From: WS-2 sp036507005
Lineage (GTDB): Bacteria; Eisenbacteria; RBG-16-71-46
Direction of reading: 5' to 3'
DNA: 64,000 nucleotides
Assembly: GCA_036507005.1 (NCBI GenBank)
Contig: DASXQT010000021.1
Location: 1-64,000, forward strand
Position 1 is the stretch's first letter, and every line of letters starts with the position of its first letter. Positions 48,607 to 57,324 of this stretch are shown piece by piece. The notes under the pieces were generated by a model. That model searched no databases. It was not told where the DNA came from and worked only from the letters and a program-made list of their open reading frames with translations. The position numbers and the translations under genes are program-made.

Positions 48607-48695
48607 GCGCCGGCCGACCCATCCGCTTCCCGCGTTCGGCACGCGCATTGCCGTAGCCGCCGCGTCCCCGCGTCCCGCCCCCGCGAGGAACGCGC

Positions 48696-50381
48696 ATGCT
48701 TCCCGCGGGCCCGCTCGCCCTCGCGCTCGCGCTGGGCGCTGTCTGCACAGCGTCCGCCGCTCCCGGTCAGGCGCTGGCGCCGTGCTCCCGCATCGACCGG
48801 CCGATCGTCGCCGAGGTGTTCTACGACGCCACCGGCGATGACACCGGGCACGAGTTCGTCGAGCTCTGGAACCCCGGCGGGGCGCCCGCCTCGCTCGCCG
48901 GGCTGAGGCTTGAGGCCGGCGACGGCGCGGGCCCGTCGCGCTGGACCCTGCGCTGGACCGGCGGCGCCGCCGACTCGATCGCCGCGCGCGGGCGCTTCGT
49001 GATCGGCGGCGCGCTGGTCGAGCCTCCTCCGGACGCCCAGGTCAGCCTCGATCTCCAGAACGGCCCCGACGCCGTGCGGCTCGCATGGCCCGACGGGGTG
49101 ACCGAAGTGGTGGGCTACGGCACGCAGGCCTTCGCGGAGTACGCGTGCGGCGAGCCCGCGGCCGACGTGCCGTCCGGGCAATCGCTGGCTCGCGTGCCGG
49201 ATGCCTCGAATCGCGGCGCCAACGCGCTCGATTTCCGCGCCTGGCCGCCCTCGCCGGGGCGCGAGAACCTGCCCGATCGCGACGTCGCGCTGATCCCGGG
49301 CACGCTCGCGCTCGATCCCGAGCAGCCCGCGCCGGACCAGGGCGCCCGGCTCTCGGGCCGCGTGGCCAATCGCGGCGCCACGCCGCTCGCCGCGGGCGAG
49401 GTCACGGTGATCGGCGCGGTCGCCTCCGCTTCCGGCGAGGACGCGCTGTTCTCGCACGCGATCCCGGTCGCGATCGCCGCGGGCGACAGCGCCGCGTTCG
49501 AGGTCGCGACTAGGCCGCTCGCGACCGGCAAGCGCACGCTGCGCGTCCGGCTCGCGCTCGCGGGCGACGGATCGTCGGCCGACGATCGCGACTCGCTCCG
49601 GGTGCGCGTGGGCCCGGGGCCGCTCGAGATCACCGAGATCCAGTTCCATCCGGCCTCGGGGGAGGCCGAGTGGGTCGAGGTGCGGAATCGCGATGCCGTT
49701 TCGGTCGATCCCGCGGACTTCACGCTCGCGGACCGCGGGAGCGCGCGCGGCGTGCCCGACGGAGGGGGCGGCGCGCTCGCGCCCGAGAGCCTCGCGGTGC
49801 TGGCGCAGGATCGCGGGGCGCTCCTCGCGCGCCATCCTGCGCTCGATCCCGGCCGGATCTGGGAGGTGAGCCCGTGGTCGGCGCTCAACAACTCCGACGA
49901 CTCGACTGGCATCGCGGACGCCGTGGTGCTGCGGGAATCGGACGGCACGCCCTGCGAGCGCGTGAGCTACTCGGCCGGCGGCGTGCCCGCGGGGGTTCCG
50001 ATCGAGCGCAGGCCCGGCGGGTGGGGGCCGTCGTCCGATCCGCTGGGCACGCCGCTCTCGCCGCCGCGCGCCCTCGCTCCGATCGCCGGCCGCTTCCAGG
50101 TGACGCCGCGCCGGGTGCGGGCCGGGGTCGCGAGCGCGCGCCTCGCGTGGTCGCTTCCCTGGCCGCGGGCCCGGGTCGCGGTCGAGGTCTACGATCTCGC
50201 GGGCCGCCGCGTGCTGCGCGCGCTCCCCGAGACCGCATCGACGGCGCGCGGCGAGCGCGAGTGGCACGTCGAGGGCCTGAGCCCGGGGCTCTATCTGGTC
50301 GCGCTCGTCGCGCGGGCCGAGGATGGGGATGGCTCGCTGCGCGAGACCTGCGCGATCCGGATCGAGGGCGCGGCGCCGTGA
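48696..50381 (+). CDS. Exported lamin-tail domain protein
   Basis: A 561-residue exported protein with a signal peptide (GPLALALALGAVCTASA). It has two lamin-tail-like (LTD) units, IVAEVFYDATGDDTGHEFVELWNPGG (about residues 33-58) and LEITEIQFHPASGEAEWVEVRNRD (about 310-333), with a CARDB-like region between them (ARLSGRVANRGATPLAAGEV). The end is a FlgD-like domain (RVAVEVYDLAGRRVLRALPE, LSPGLYLVALVAR). LTD proteins occur in surface-exposed bacterial proteins, often with nucleases, none of which is visible here. Coupled to the next gene by GTGA. Confidence 0.8.
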   Translation: MLPAGPLALALALGAVCTASAAPGQALAPCSRIDRPIVAEVFYDATGDDTGHEFVELWNPGGAPASLAGLRLEAGDGAGPSRWTLRWTGGAADSIAARGRFVIGGALVEPPPDAQVSLDLQNGPDAVRLAWPDGVTEVVGYGTQAFAEYACGEPAADVPSGQSLARVPDASNRGANALDFRAWPPSPGRENLPDRDVALIPGTLALDPEQPAPDQGARLSGRVANRGATPLAAGEVTVIGAVASASGEDALFSHAIPVAIAAGDSAAFEVATRPLATGKRTLRVRLALAGDGSSADDRDSLRVRVGPGPLEITEIQFHPASGEAEWVEVRNRDAVSVDPADFTLADRGSARGVPDGGGGALAPESLAVLAQDRGALLARHPALDPGRIWEVSPWSALNNSDDSTGIADAVVLRESDGTPCERVSYSAGGVPAGVPIERRPGGWGPSSDPLGTPLSPPRALAPIAGRFQVTPRRVRAGVASARLAWSLPWPRARVAVEVYDLAGRRVLRALPETASTARGEREWHVEGLSPGLYLVALVARAEDGDGSLRETCAIRIEGAAP

Positions 50382-51268
50382 GGGCGCGCGTGCGACACGA
50401 GCCTGCGCCGGGCGCTGCGCTCTCGGCAGGCCGCGCGCCCGCGCCGCGCCGGGCGCTTGCGCCATGCATCGCGCTCGCAGCCGCCGTGGCCCTCGCGCTC
50501 GGCGCCGCGCCCACACCTGCGCAGGACTTCGCGGCGCCCGAAGCACCCGGCGCGGCCCCGTCGCCCGCCGCCTTCCTCGAGCGCGCCCTTCCCGCGCAGC
50601 ATCCCTCGCTCGCCGCCGAGGCGCTCGTCTCGCACTGGTACGACGTGCCCGGGCTCACCACCCGGGCGCTCGCGCTCTCGGCCGGCTGGCGAACGCTGCG
50701 CGCCGCAGCCGGGATCTCGCGCACCGGCGACCCCGAGCTGGGATGGAGCGCCGCGGCACTCGCGCTCGGGGTGGCGGGCGAGGGTGGGGGCGGGGCGCTG
50801 CGCGCCGTGGTGCGCCGCGACGCCGCTCCGGGCGCGCTCGCTGTCGAGCTCGGCCCGGGCGCCGGGCTCGAGGTGGGCGGCGGGGCCTGGGTCGATGCCG
50901 GTTTTGGCATCACACTCTCGGCCTCGGCGCCGCAGGTGCTGGTCCGCGGCGTCGGACCTCCGCTCGCGCGCGGGCTCGAGATCGGGGCGCTGTGGGTCAT
51001 GGACGATCTCGCGCTCCGACTCGCCCGCGTGTCGCCCCGCGGCGGAGGCGGCGGGGCGTGGCACGACGCCACGCTCGCGCTGGCTGCGGGCCCGCTCACG
51101 GTGTGGCTCGGGGCGCGCGACCAGCCGGCGCGCGGATCGCTCGGGCTCGCCGCGCGCGCCCGGGCGCTGGCCGTGGCCGGCGTGGTCGAGAGCCATCCCC
51201 TGCTGGGCGAGACCGTCCGGCTCTCGATCGGGCTCGCGCGCCTCCCCGAAGCGGACCTCCCGCCGTGA
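50378..51268 (+). CDS. Exported protein, possible outer-membrane barrel (unknown)
   Basis: A 296-residue protein that I do not recognise. It has an N-terminal export signal (LAPCIALAAAVALALGAAPTPAQ) and a body dominated by short amphipathic strands with Ala/Gly turns (LTTRALALSAGWRTLRAAAG, GALAVELGPGAGLEVGGGAW, LTVWLGARDQPARGSLGLAA), which suggests a beta-barrel or beta-sheet outer-membrane protein. GTG 50378 overlaps the lamin-tail stop, and its own stop overlaps the next GTG. The three genes are therefore almost certainly one unit. Confidence 0.6.
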   Translation: MRARVRHEPAPGAALSAGRAPAPRRALAPCIALAAAVALALGAAPTPAQDFAAPEAPGAAPSPAAFLERALPAQHPSLAAEALVSHWYDVPGLTTRALALSAGWRTLRAAAGISRTGDPELGWSAAALALGVAGEGGGGALRAVVRRDAAPGALAVELGPGAGLEVGGGAWVDAGFGITLSASAPQVLVRGVGPPLARGLEIGALWVMDDLALRLARVSPRGGGGGAWHDATLALAAGPLTVWLGARDQPARGSLGLAARARALAVAGVVESHPLLGETVRLSIGLARLPEADLPP

Positions 51269-52680
51269 GGCGCGCGCTCGTGACGCTCGCCGCGGCACTC
51301 GCGCTCGCCGGCCTCGCGCCGCCCGCGCGGGGCGGCGACGCGCCTCTCCCCGTGCCCGACAGCACCGCGCTCGAGCCGCCGCCCGAGGCACCCGAGGGCG
51401 AGGATTTCGAGATCGAGCGCGCCGACTCGCTCGCGGACGAAAGCCTCGAGATCGGCCTGGCCGCGACCGGCCGGCCGGGCGAGGCGCCGCGGGCGAGGCG
51501 TCGCGTCCGCTACCGCGACGGCGAGCTGAGCGCCCAGGTGCGCGAGGGCGCCGGCGACCCGCTGGCCGGCGCCACGCTGGATACGCGCGCCGCCGGCGGC
51601 ACGCTGCGGATCGGCCGGCTCGCGCCGCGCTGGGGCCGCGGGCTGGTGCTGGGCTCGGCCGGGGCGCCGTGGAGCCGCGCCGCGCTCGACCGCGGCGACG
51701 GCGCCCGGTTCCGCGGACGCGCGGGAGACGGCGCCTGGTTGCGGCTCGGGGGCGGGCCCGGCGTCGAGGCGCTGGCCGCGCGATTCGGCCGGCGCGACCT
51801 GGGCGGCGTGCGGCTCGCGGCACGAGGCGCGAGCGTCGGGCTGGTGGGCGCGCGCGGCGGCGAGCATCAGTGGAGCCTGGCACTCGCCCGGCGCGGCGGC
51901 GAGGGCGAGATCGCCGTGGATCGCTCGGGGAGATGGCGCGCGGAGGCGGGCGCGGTCCGCCGGCTCGGTCGCGCGGCGCTCGCGGGGCAGGCGCGCGGCG
52001 GGATCGACGGCTTCCGCTCGCTCGCCGAGCCCGAGCGCAGCGGCCCGGCAGAGGCCGCGGCCGTGAGTCTCGACTCGCAGCAAGGGCGCGCCGCGCTGCG
52101 CGCGATCGGGGCGCTGTGGCGCTTCCGGCCGGGTCTCGCGGGAACGCGAGGGGCGCTTGAAGTGAGCCTGCGTTTCGCTCAACATGGCAACTTCGCGTTG
52201 GGCCTCGAGGAGCAGCAGGGCGCGCGCCGCATTCCGTCGTCCGCGCGCGCGGCGCCGAGTCGCCTGCGCCGCGGGATCTGGAGCGAGTGGCGCGGCGGCC
52301 CGCCCGGCTTCCTCCTCGCGCTCCGGCACGAAGCCTGGGGTGAGGACCGGCTCGCGCGCCACGCGGTGCGGGTGGTGAGCGCGGCGCGCCTCGAGGCGCG
52401 CGGCCCGTTCGGCGCGAGCCTTGGCGTCGCGCACACCGTGTACCACGCGCGGCGCGGCGAGAGCCTCTACCTCGCGGAGGCGGAAAGCGATCGTCTCGTC
52501 TTGCGTGCGCTCGCCGGTGACGGCGAGCGCACCCGGTTGGAAGTCCGCGCGCCGCTCGGCGGCGGGACGTCGAGAGCCGCGCTCGATCTCGCGTCGGCGG
52601 CCGGCAAGCATCCGCGGCTGCGCTGGACGCTGGACTGGACGCGGCGCGCAGGGGCCCGCCGTTCGGGGCGCGCTCCGTGA
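51265..52680 (+). CDS. Exported protein, probable outer-membrane beta-barrel
   Basis: A 471-residue protein with a signal peptide (ALVTLAAALALAGLAPPARGG), an acidic region, then strand-rich sequence. TLRIGRLAPRWGRGLVLGSA resembles the ...FGQGL-VLG... segment of barrel proteins that carry helix-hairpin-helix domains in Bacteroidetes-like bacteria, though no helix-hairpin-helix is seen here. Alternating strands continue to a C-terminus of HPRLRWTLDWTRRAG type. GTG 51265 overlaps the previous stop (GTGA). Function unknown. Confidence 0.6.
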   Translation: MRRALVTLAAALALAGLAPPARGGDAPLPVPDSTALEPPPEAPEGEDFEIERADSLADESLEIGLAATGRPGEAPRARRRVRYRDGELSAQVREGAGDPLAGATLDTRAAGGTLRIGRLAPRWGRGLVLGSAGAPWSRAALDRGDGARFRGRAGDGAWLRLGGGPGVEALAARFGRRDLGGVRLAARGASVGLVGARGGEHQWSLALARRGGEGEIAVDRSGRWRAEAGAVRRLGRAALAGQARGGIDGFRSLAEPERSGPAEAAAVSLDSQQGRAALRAIGALWRFRPGLAGTRGALEVSLRFAQHGNFALGLEEQQGARRIPSSARAAPSRLRRGIWSEWRGGPPGFLLALRHEAWGEDRLARHAVRVVSAARLEARGPFGASLGVAHTVYHARRGESLYLAEAESDRLVLRALAGDGERTRLEVRAPLGGGTSRAALDLASAAGKHPRLRWTLDWTRRAGARRSGRAP

Positions 52681-52698
52681 CCGATTCAGGGGGGAACC

Positions 52699-53868
52699 AT
52701 GATGCTCGCGCAGCGAATGAGCCGGCTGGGCACCGAGACCGCGTTCGAGGTGCTGGCGCGCGCCCGGGACCTCGAGGCCCAGGGCCGCAAGGTGGTCCAT
52801 CTCGAGATCGGCGAGCCCGACTTCGACACGCCGCGGCTCATCCGCACCGCAGCCGTCCGGGCGCTGGAGGAGGGCTTCACGCACTACGGCCCGTCGGCCG
52901 GGCTCCCCGAGTTTCGCAAGGCGATCGCCGAGCGCTGGAAGGCGGAGCGCGGCATCCCCTGCGACGCCGACAACGTCGTGGTCACGCCGGGTGCCAAGCC
53001 CATCATGTTCTTCGCCATGCTCGCCCTGCTCGAGGAGGGCGACGAGGTGCTGTACCCCAACCCCGGATTCCCGATCTACGAGTCGGTCGCGAACTTCCTC
53101 AACGCCCGGGCGGTGCCGCTCCACATGCGGGAGGAGAATGGGTTCGACCTCGATCTCCACGAGCTGGAGAAGAAGGTCACCGGCCGCACCAAGCTCCTGA
53201 TCCTCAACTCCCCGCACAACCCGACCGGGGCGGTGCTGAAGCCCGAGACCGTCGAGGGGGTGGCCGCGCTCGCGCGCCGGCACAAGTTCCACATCCTGGC
53301 CGACGAGATCTACGCCCGCATCCAGTACGAGGGCCGGCATCTCTCGATCGCTTCGCTGCCCGGCATGGCGGAGCGCACCATCGTGCTCGACGGGTTCTCC
53401 AAGACCTACGCCATGACCGGCTGGCGCCTCGGCTTCGGCATCATGGAGAAGGGGCTCGCGGTCCACATCGCCCGGCTCATGACCAACTCCAACTCGTGCA
53501 CCGCGACCTTCGTCCAGAAGGCCGGGCAGGCCGCGATCCAGGGCCCGCAGGACGAGGTGAGGGCGATGGTCGAGGAGTTCCGGATCCGGCGCGACACGAT
53601 CGTCGAGGGTCTGAACGCGCTGCCCGGGGTGCGCTGCTCGCGGCCGGGCGGGGCGTTCTACGTGTTCCCCAACATCCGGGGGACCGGGTTCAAGAGCGCC
53701 GAGCTCGCGAACCTGCTCCTCAACGAGGCGGGCGTGGCGAGCCTGTCGGGCACGTCGTTCGGGGCGCACGGCGAGGGCTACCTGCGCTTCTCCTACGCCA
53801 ACAGCCTCGAGAACATCAAGATCGCCCTCCACAGCATCGGCGAGTTCCTGGCGGTGCGCGCCAAGTAG
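52699..53868 (+). CDS. Class I aminotransferase (aspartate/alanine type)
   Basis: A cytosolic PLP enzyme of 389 residues in the AspC-like subgroup. It has LEIGEPDFDTP, THYGPSAGLPEFRKAIA, Asn174 in LNSPHNPTGAV, Asp202 and Tyr205 in LADEIYARI, the Schiff-base Lys235 in DGFSKTYAMTGWRLG with Arg243, and a C-terminal substrate arginine in GYLRFSYANS. A GGGGGGAA stretch precedes ATG 52699. The exact amino donor cannot be set from sequence. Confidence 0.92.
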   Translation: MMLAQRMSRLGTETAFEVLARARDLEAQGRKVVHLEIGEPDFDTPRLIRTAAVRALEEGFTHYGPSAGLPEFRKAIAERWKAERGIPCDADNVVVTPGAKPIMFFAMLALLEEGDEVLYPNPGFPIYESVANFLNARAVPLHMREENGFDLDLHELEKKVTGRTKLLILNSPHNPTGAVLKPETVEGVAALARRHKFHILADEIYARIQYEGRHLSIASLPGMAERTIVLDGFSKTYAMTGWRLGFGIMEKGLAVHIARLMTNSNSCTATFVQKAGQAAIQGPQDEVRAMVEEFRIRRDTIVEGLNALPGVRCSRPGGAFYVFPNIRGTGFKSAELANLLLNEAGVASLSGTSFGAHGEGYLRFSYANSLENIKIALHSIGEFLAVRAK

Positions 53869-54045
53869 TGCCGCCGCTGTCGCCGCGGTGGGCGACCGCG
53901 AGCGCACCGTGGACACGGGGCGCGACCCGCGGCGCGTCTGCCGCGCGCCCGGCGCGGCGGCCGCGTTCCGGCACGCGCGGTGCAAGGCGCGTCTCCGAGC
54001 CTCACCACGTCCGCCCCCGCGACTCGCCCCCGCGGGGATCGTTCC

Positions 54046-54684
54046 ATGCGCCTTGCGCCCGCCGTCACCTGCCTCGCCCTCGCGTTCGTGCCCCATCTTC
54101 CCGCCGCCACCTCGGCGTGCGCCGACTCACCGCTCCGGCTGAACGAGATCATGGCCGGCCCGGCCCGCGACTGGGACGGCAGCGGAGCGTTCTCGTCGCG
54201 CGACGACGAGTGGGTCGAGGTCGTGAACGCCGGCGCGGCCCTCCTGGATCTCTCCGGCTTCGTGATCACCGACGGCGACTCGATCCCGCGCTACGCGCTC
54301 TCCGGGACGCTCGCCGCGGGGGCGAGGCTCGTGATCTACGGCAAGGCCTCGTACGACTGGGAGCGGGCGACCGGCCATCCCGCCTTCGGGCTCTCGCTCG
54401 CGAACAGCGGCGACGCCGTGATCCTGTGGCAGGTCGCGGGAGCCGAGACGCTGCTCGCCGACCGCTACGACTTCCGCAGCCACGAGGCCGCCGCGGACCG
54501 CGCGGTTGGGCGCTTCCCGGACGGAACCGGAGGCTGGGCGCTGTTCGACGGCCTCAATCCCTACACCGGCGCCACGCCCCCGCAGGGGAACGCGTGCGTT
54601 CCCACGCCGGGCGCGCCGAACGCCTGCGACACCACGCCGGCGCGCGCGGTGACATGGGGAAGCCTGAAGAGCCGGTACCGGTGA
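54046..54684 (+). CDS. Small exported lamin-tail domain protein
   Basis: A 212-residue exported protein: signal peptide (LAPAVTCLALAFVPHLPAATSA) and a single lamin-tail domain (LRLNEIMAGPARDWDG, DDEWVEVVNAGAALLDLSGF, FGLSLANSGDAVILWQ, GRFPDGTGGWALFDGL). It resembles the N-terminal unit of the larger lamin-tail protein some 5 kb upstream. It has Cys residues near the C-terminus (NACVPTPGAPNACD). The start at 54046 is set by homology to signal peptides. A hairpin follows. Confidence 0.8.
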   Translation: MRLAPAVTCLALAFVPHLPAATSACADSPLRLNEIMAGPARDWDGSGAFSSRDDEWVEVVNAGAALLDLSGFVITDGDSIPRYALSGTLAAGARLVIYGKASYDWERATGHPAFGLSLANSGDAVILWQVAGAETLLADRYDFRSHEAAADRAVGRFPDGTGGWALFDGLNPYTGATPPQGNACVPTPGAPNACDTTPARAVTWGSLKSRYR

Positions 54685-54692
54685 GGCGGGTG

Positions 54693-54713
54693 GGGCCCGG
54701 TCGTCCCGGGCCC
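54693..54713 (+). terminator. Hairpin after the small lamin-tail gene
   Basis: GGGCCCGG (54693-54700), loop TCGTC, CCGGGCCC (54706-54713). No T-run. It also overlaps the region just before the vapB ribosome binding site. Confidence 0.5.
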
Positions 54714-54726
54714 GGGAGGTTGAATG

Positions 54727-54757
54727 ATATGCATGAAAGTGGCATCGTCATGCATAT
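54727..54757. promoter_or_regulatory. Inverted repeat at the vapB start (candidate autoregulatory operator)
   Basis: ATATGCATGA (54727-54736) and TCATGCATAT (54748-54757) form a perfect 10-bp inverted repeat with an 11-bp centre. It spans the possible start codons of vapB. VapB/VapBC complexes are known to repress their own operons through palindromes at this place. Confidence 0.65.
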
Positions 54758-54956
54758 GAGAACGACTCTCAACATCGACGAAGAGCTCCTGGCACAGGCA
54801 ATGGAGTTGACCGGGGTCTCGGAGAAGACCTCCCTCGTCCGTATGGGGCTCGAAGCGCTGATCGCGCGGGAGGGCGCCCGGCGTCTGGCCCGTCTGGGGG
54901 GCAGCGAGAAGCGATTGTCGGGGATCCCGAGGCGCCGATCCGGCCGGGTGGCATGA
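54729..54956 (+). CDS. vapB: VapB-type antitoxin (ribbon-helix-helix)
   Basis: A 75-residue product if read from ATG 54729 (GGGAGG 9 nt upstream), or 66 residues from ATG 54756, where the usual family N-terminus MRTTLNIDEELLAQAM begins. The N-terminal strand plus two helices is a ribbon-helix-helix DNA-binding fold of the DUF2191/VapB type. The basic C-terminus should bind the toxin. ATGA overlap with vapC. It neutralises the toxin and represses the operon. Confidence 0.88.
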   Translation: MHESGIVMHMRTTLNIDEELLAQAMELTGVSEKTSLVRMGLEALIAREGARRLARLGGSEKRLSGIPRRRSGRVA

Positions 54957-55309
54957 TCCTGGTCGACACCTCGGTGTGGGTGGACCACCTGCGATTCCGG
55001 AACCCGAGACTCGTTTCGCTGCTCGAGGACAGCGAGGTCCTCACCCACCCCTTCGTGGTCGGTGAGCTGGCGTGCGGGCGGCTTCACAACCGCGGCGAGA
55101 TCCTGCGGCTGCTGGCCACCTTGCCGGGAGCCGTGGTGGCCAGGCACGCGGATGTCCTGGCTTTCGTGGACGGCCGCCGGCTGGCGGGCCGCGGCATCGG
55201 CTGGATCGATGCTCATCTGCTGGCGTCCGCGGTGCTCTCGCAAGTCCGCCTTCTGACTCTGGACCGGCGGCTTGCGCGCGTGGCAGGAGCCGTGGGGGTC
55301 GCGGCCTGA
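54953..55309 (+). CDS. vapC: VapC-type toxin (PIN-domain ribonuclease)
   Basis: A 118-residue PIN-domain nuclease. All four acidic metal ligands are present: Asp5 (ILVDTSVWVDHL), Glu38 (VVGELACG), Asp86 (GWIDAHLLASA) and Asp104 (LLTLDRRL). VapC toxins cleave tRNA or rRNA. Length and order with vapB are typical, and the intact site suggests an active toxin. Confidence 0.93.
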   Translation: MILVDTSVWVDHLRFRNPRLVSLLEDSEVLTHPFVVGELACGRLHNRGEILRLLATLPGAVVARHADVLAFVDGRRLAGRGIGWIDAHLLASAVLSQVRLLTLDRRLARVAGAVGVAA

Positions 55310-55352
55310 GTCGAGCGGCGTTTCGAGGCGGCTGCAACCGCGTGCCGAGGCG

Positions 55353-55382
55353 TTGACCGCGCCGCGAGCGGCAGTGTAGCCT
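55353..55382 (+). promoter_or_regulatory. Promoter for the transketolase genes
   Basis: TTGACC (55353-55358), 18-bp spacer, TAGCCT (55377-55382). The GTG start is 43 bp downstream. Confidence 0.6.
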
Positions 55383-55424
55383 CGGAGGGTTGGACCCCCC
55401 TGATTCGATCCACGGGAGGAATTC

Positions 55425-56336
55425 GTGGCCCCCGAAGCCGTTTCCGCAAGCGAAATCGAAGCCGGCCACCGCGCCGGCCGCCTCCAGTGGCCGGTCGAGA
55501 AGCTGACGGAGAAGGCGCTCCAGATCCGGCGGGACATCGTCACCCTGCTCATCAAGTCCCAGACCGGCCACTCGGGCGGGCCGCTGTCGTGCGCGGACTT
55601 CGGCACGGCGCTGTTCTTCCACGAGCTCAACATCGACCCCGCGAACCCGAAGTGGCCGGAGCGCGACTACTGGCACTTCTCGATCGGGCACGTCACGCCC
55701 GTGATCTACTCTCTGATGGCCGAGCGCGGCTACTTCCCGCTGCGCGACCTGATGAAGTTCCGCGCCTTCGACGGCCACGCCCAGGGGCACCCTTCGGCGC
55801 ACGACACGCCGGGGATCGAGGTCTCGGCGGGATCGCTCGGCCAGGGGCTCTCGGTGTCCTGCGGGGTGGCGATGGCCTCCCGGCTCGACCAGCACCCGCG
55901 CCGGATCTACTGCGTGATGGGCGACGGCGAGCAGCAGGAAGGCCAGATCTGGGAGGCGGCGATGTTCGCCGCGCACTACAAGCTCGACAACCTGTGCGGG
56001 ATCATCGACTGCAACCGCAAGCAGATCGACGGCGACGTCGAGGACACGATGGGGATCAAGCCGCTCGACGCGAAGTGGCGCTCGTTCAACTGGAACGTGA
56101 TCGATTGCGACGGGCACGACATGAAGGACGTCCTCGGCGCCTTCGCAATGGCGCGCGCGCACAAGGGGCAGCCGAGCGTGATCCTGGCGCACACGGTGAT
56201 GGGGAAGGGCGTCTCCTACATGGCGGACGACTACCGCTGGCACGGCAAGCCCCCGAAGCCCGACCAGGGGGAGCAGGCGCTGAAGGAGCTCGGCACCTCG
56301 TACGCCGAGTGGTCGGCGCGGCTGCTCGCCCACTGA
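55425..56336 (+). CDS. Transketolase, N-terminal subunit
   Basis: A 303-residue subunit of a split transketolase, carrying the thiamine diphosphate-binding domain. It has SQTGHSGGPLSCADFGTALFF, WHFSIGHVTPVIYSLMAERG, HPSAHDTPGIEVSAGSLGQG, the TPP motif GDGEQQEGQIWEAAMFAAHY with CNRKQIDG, and HTVMGKGVSYM. GTG 55425 is set by GGGAGGA directly upstream. The second subunit follows after 7 bp. In the pentose phosphate pathway the pair moves two-carbon units between sugar phosphates. Confidence 0.93.
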   Translation: MAPEAVSASEIEAGHRAGRLQWPVEKLTEKALQIRRDIVTLLIKSQTGHSGGPLSCADFGTALFFHELNIDPANPKWPERDYWHFSIGHVTPVIYSLMAERGYFPLRDLMKFRAFDGHAQGHPSAHDTPGIEVSAGSLGQGLSVSCGVAMASRLDQHPRRIYCVMGDGEQQEGQIWEAAMFAAHYKLDNLCGIIDCNRKQIDGDVEDTMGIKPLDAKWRSFNWNVIDCDGHDMKDVLGAFAMARAHKGQPSVILAHTVMGKGVSYMADDYRWHGKPPKPDQGEQALKELGTSYAEWSARLLAH

Positions 56337-56343
56337 GGACCGC

Positions 56344-57318
56344 GTGAGCGTCGCGACCATCACCCTGCCCGAGAAGGTCGAGATGAAGAAGACGCGCGAG
56401 GGCTTCGGCCGCGCGCTCGTCGACCTGGGCGAGCAGGACCCACGGATCGTGGTGCTGGTGGGCGACCTCACCGAATCCACCATGGTGAGCTTCTTCGCCG
56501 AGCGCTTCCCGGAGCGCTTCATCCAGGTCGGGATCGCCGAGCAGAACATGTGCGGGGTGGCGGCCGGGCTCGCCGCCATGGGCAAGATCCCGTTCTTCGC
56601 CACCTACGGCGCCTTCGCCTCGTGCCGCGCGGCGGACCAGCTGCGCGTCACGGTCGCCTACACCAACCTCAACGTGAAGATCGGCGGGGCCCACGGCGGC
56701 ATCTCGGTGGGGCCCGACGGCGCGACGCACCAGGCCATGGAGGAGATCAGCATCGTCCGCTCGATCCCCAACATGAGCATGATCGTGCCCTGCGACTTCT
56801 GGGAGACCTACAAGGCGACGATCGCCGCCGCGCGCCACAAGGGCCCGGTCTACATCCGCTTCGGGCGCGAGGACGTGCCGGTGGTGACCGGGAAGGACAC
56901 GCCCTTCACCTTCGGCCAGGGCGAGGTGTTCGCCGAGGGCACGGACGTCACGTTCATCGCGTGCGGCGTCATGGTGTACGAGGCGCTGCGGGCGCGCGAG
57001 ACGCTGGCCCAGGGCGGAATCTCGGCGCGGGTGGTGGACCTCCACACCGTGAAGCCCCTGGACCGCGCGCTGATCGAGCGCTGCGCCCGCGAGACCGGCG
57101 CGATCGTGACCGCCGAGGAGCACCAGGTGAACGGCGGCCTCGGGGGCGCGGTCGCCGAAGTCGTGGTGCAGACCCACCCGGTGCCGATGGAGCTGGTCGC
57201 GGTCCACGACCGCTTCGGCCAGTCCGGCAAGCCCGCCGAGCTCATGGACGCCTTCGGCCTGCGCGCCAGGGACATCGTCGCCGCGACCGAGCGCGTGTTG
57301 AAGCGCAAGCGCCGCTGA
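56344..57318 (+). CDS. Transketolase, C-terminal subunit
   Basis: A 324-residue partner subunit with the pyrimidine-binding and C-terminal domains. It has ALVDLGEQDPRIVVLVGDLTES, RFIQVGIAEQNMCGVAAGLA, TYGAFASCRAADQLRV, GGAHGGISVGPDGATHQA, DVTFIACGVMVYEALRA, VDLHTVKPLDRALI and TAEEHQVNGGLGGAVAE. Together with the previous gene it forms the active heterotetramer. Confidence 0.93.
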   Translation: MSVATITLPEKVEMKKTREGFGRALVDLGEQDPRIVVLVGDLTESTMVSFFAERFPERFIQVGIAEQNMCGVAAGLAAMGKIPFFATYGAFASCRAADQLRVTVAYTNLNVKIGGAHGGISVGPDGATHQAMEEISIVRSIPNMSMIVPCDFWETYKATIAAARHKGPVYIRFGREDVPVVTGKDTPFTFGQGEVFAEGTDVTFIACGVMVYEALRARETLAQGGISARVVDLHTVKPLDRALIERCARETGAIVTAEEHQVNGGLGGAVAEVVVQTHPVPMELVAVHDRFGQSGKPAELMDAFGLRARDIVAATERVLKRKRR

Positions 57319-57324
57319 TCCGGC

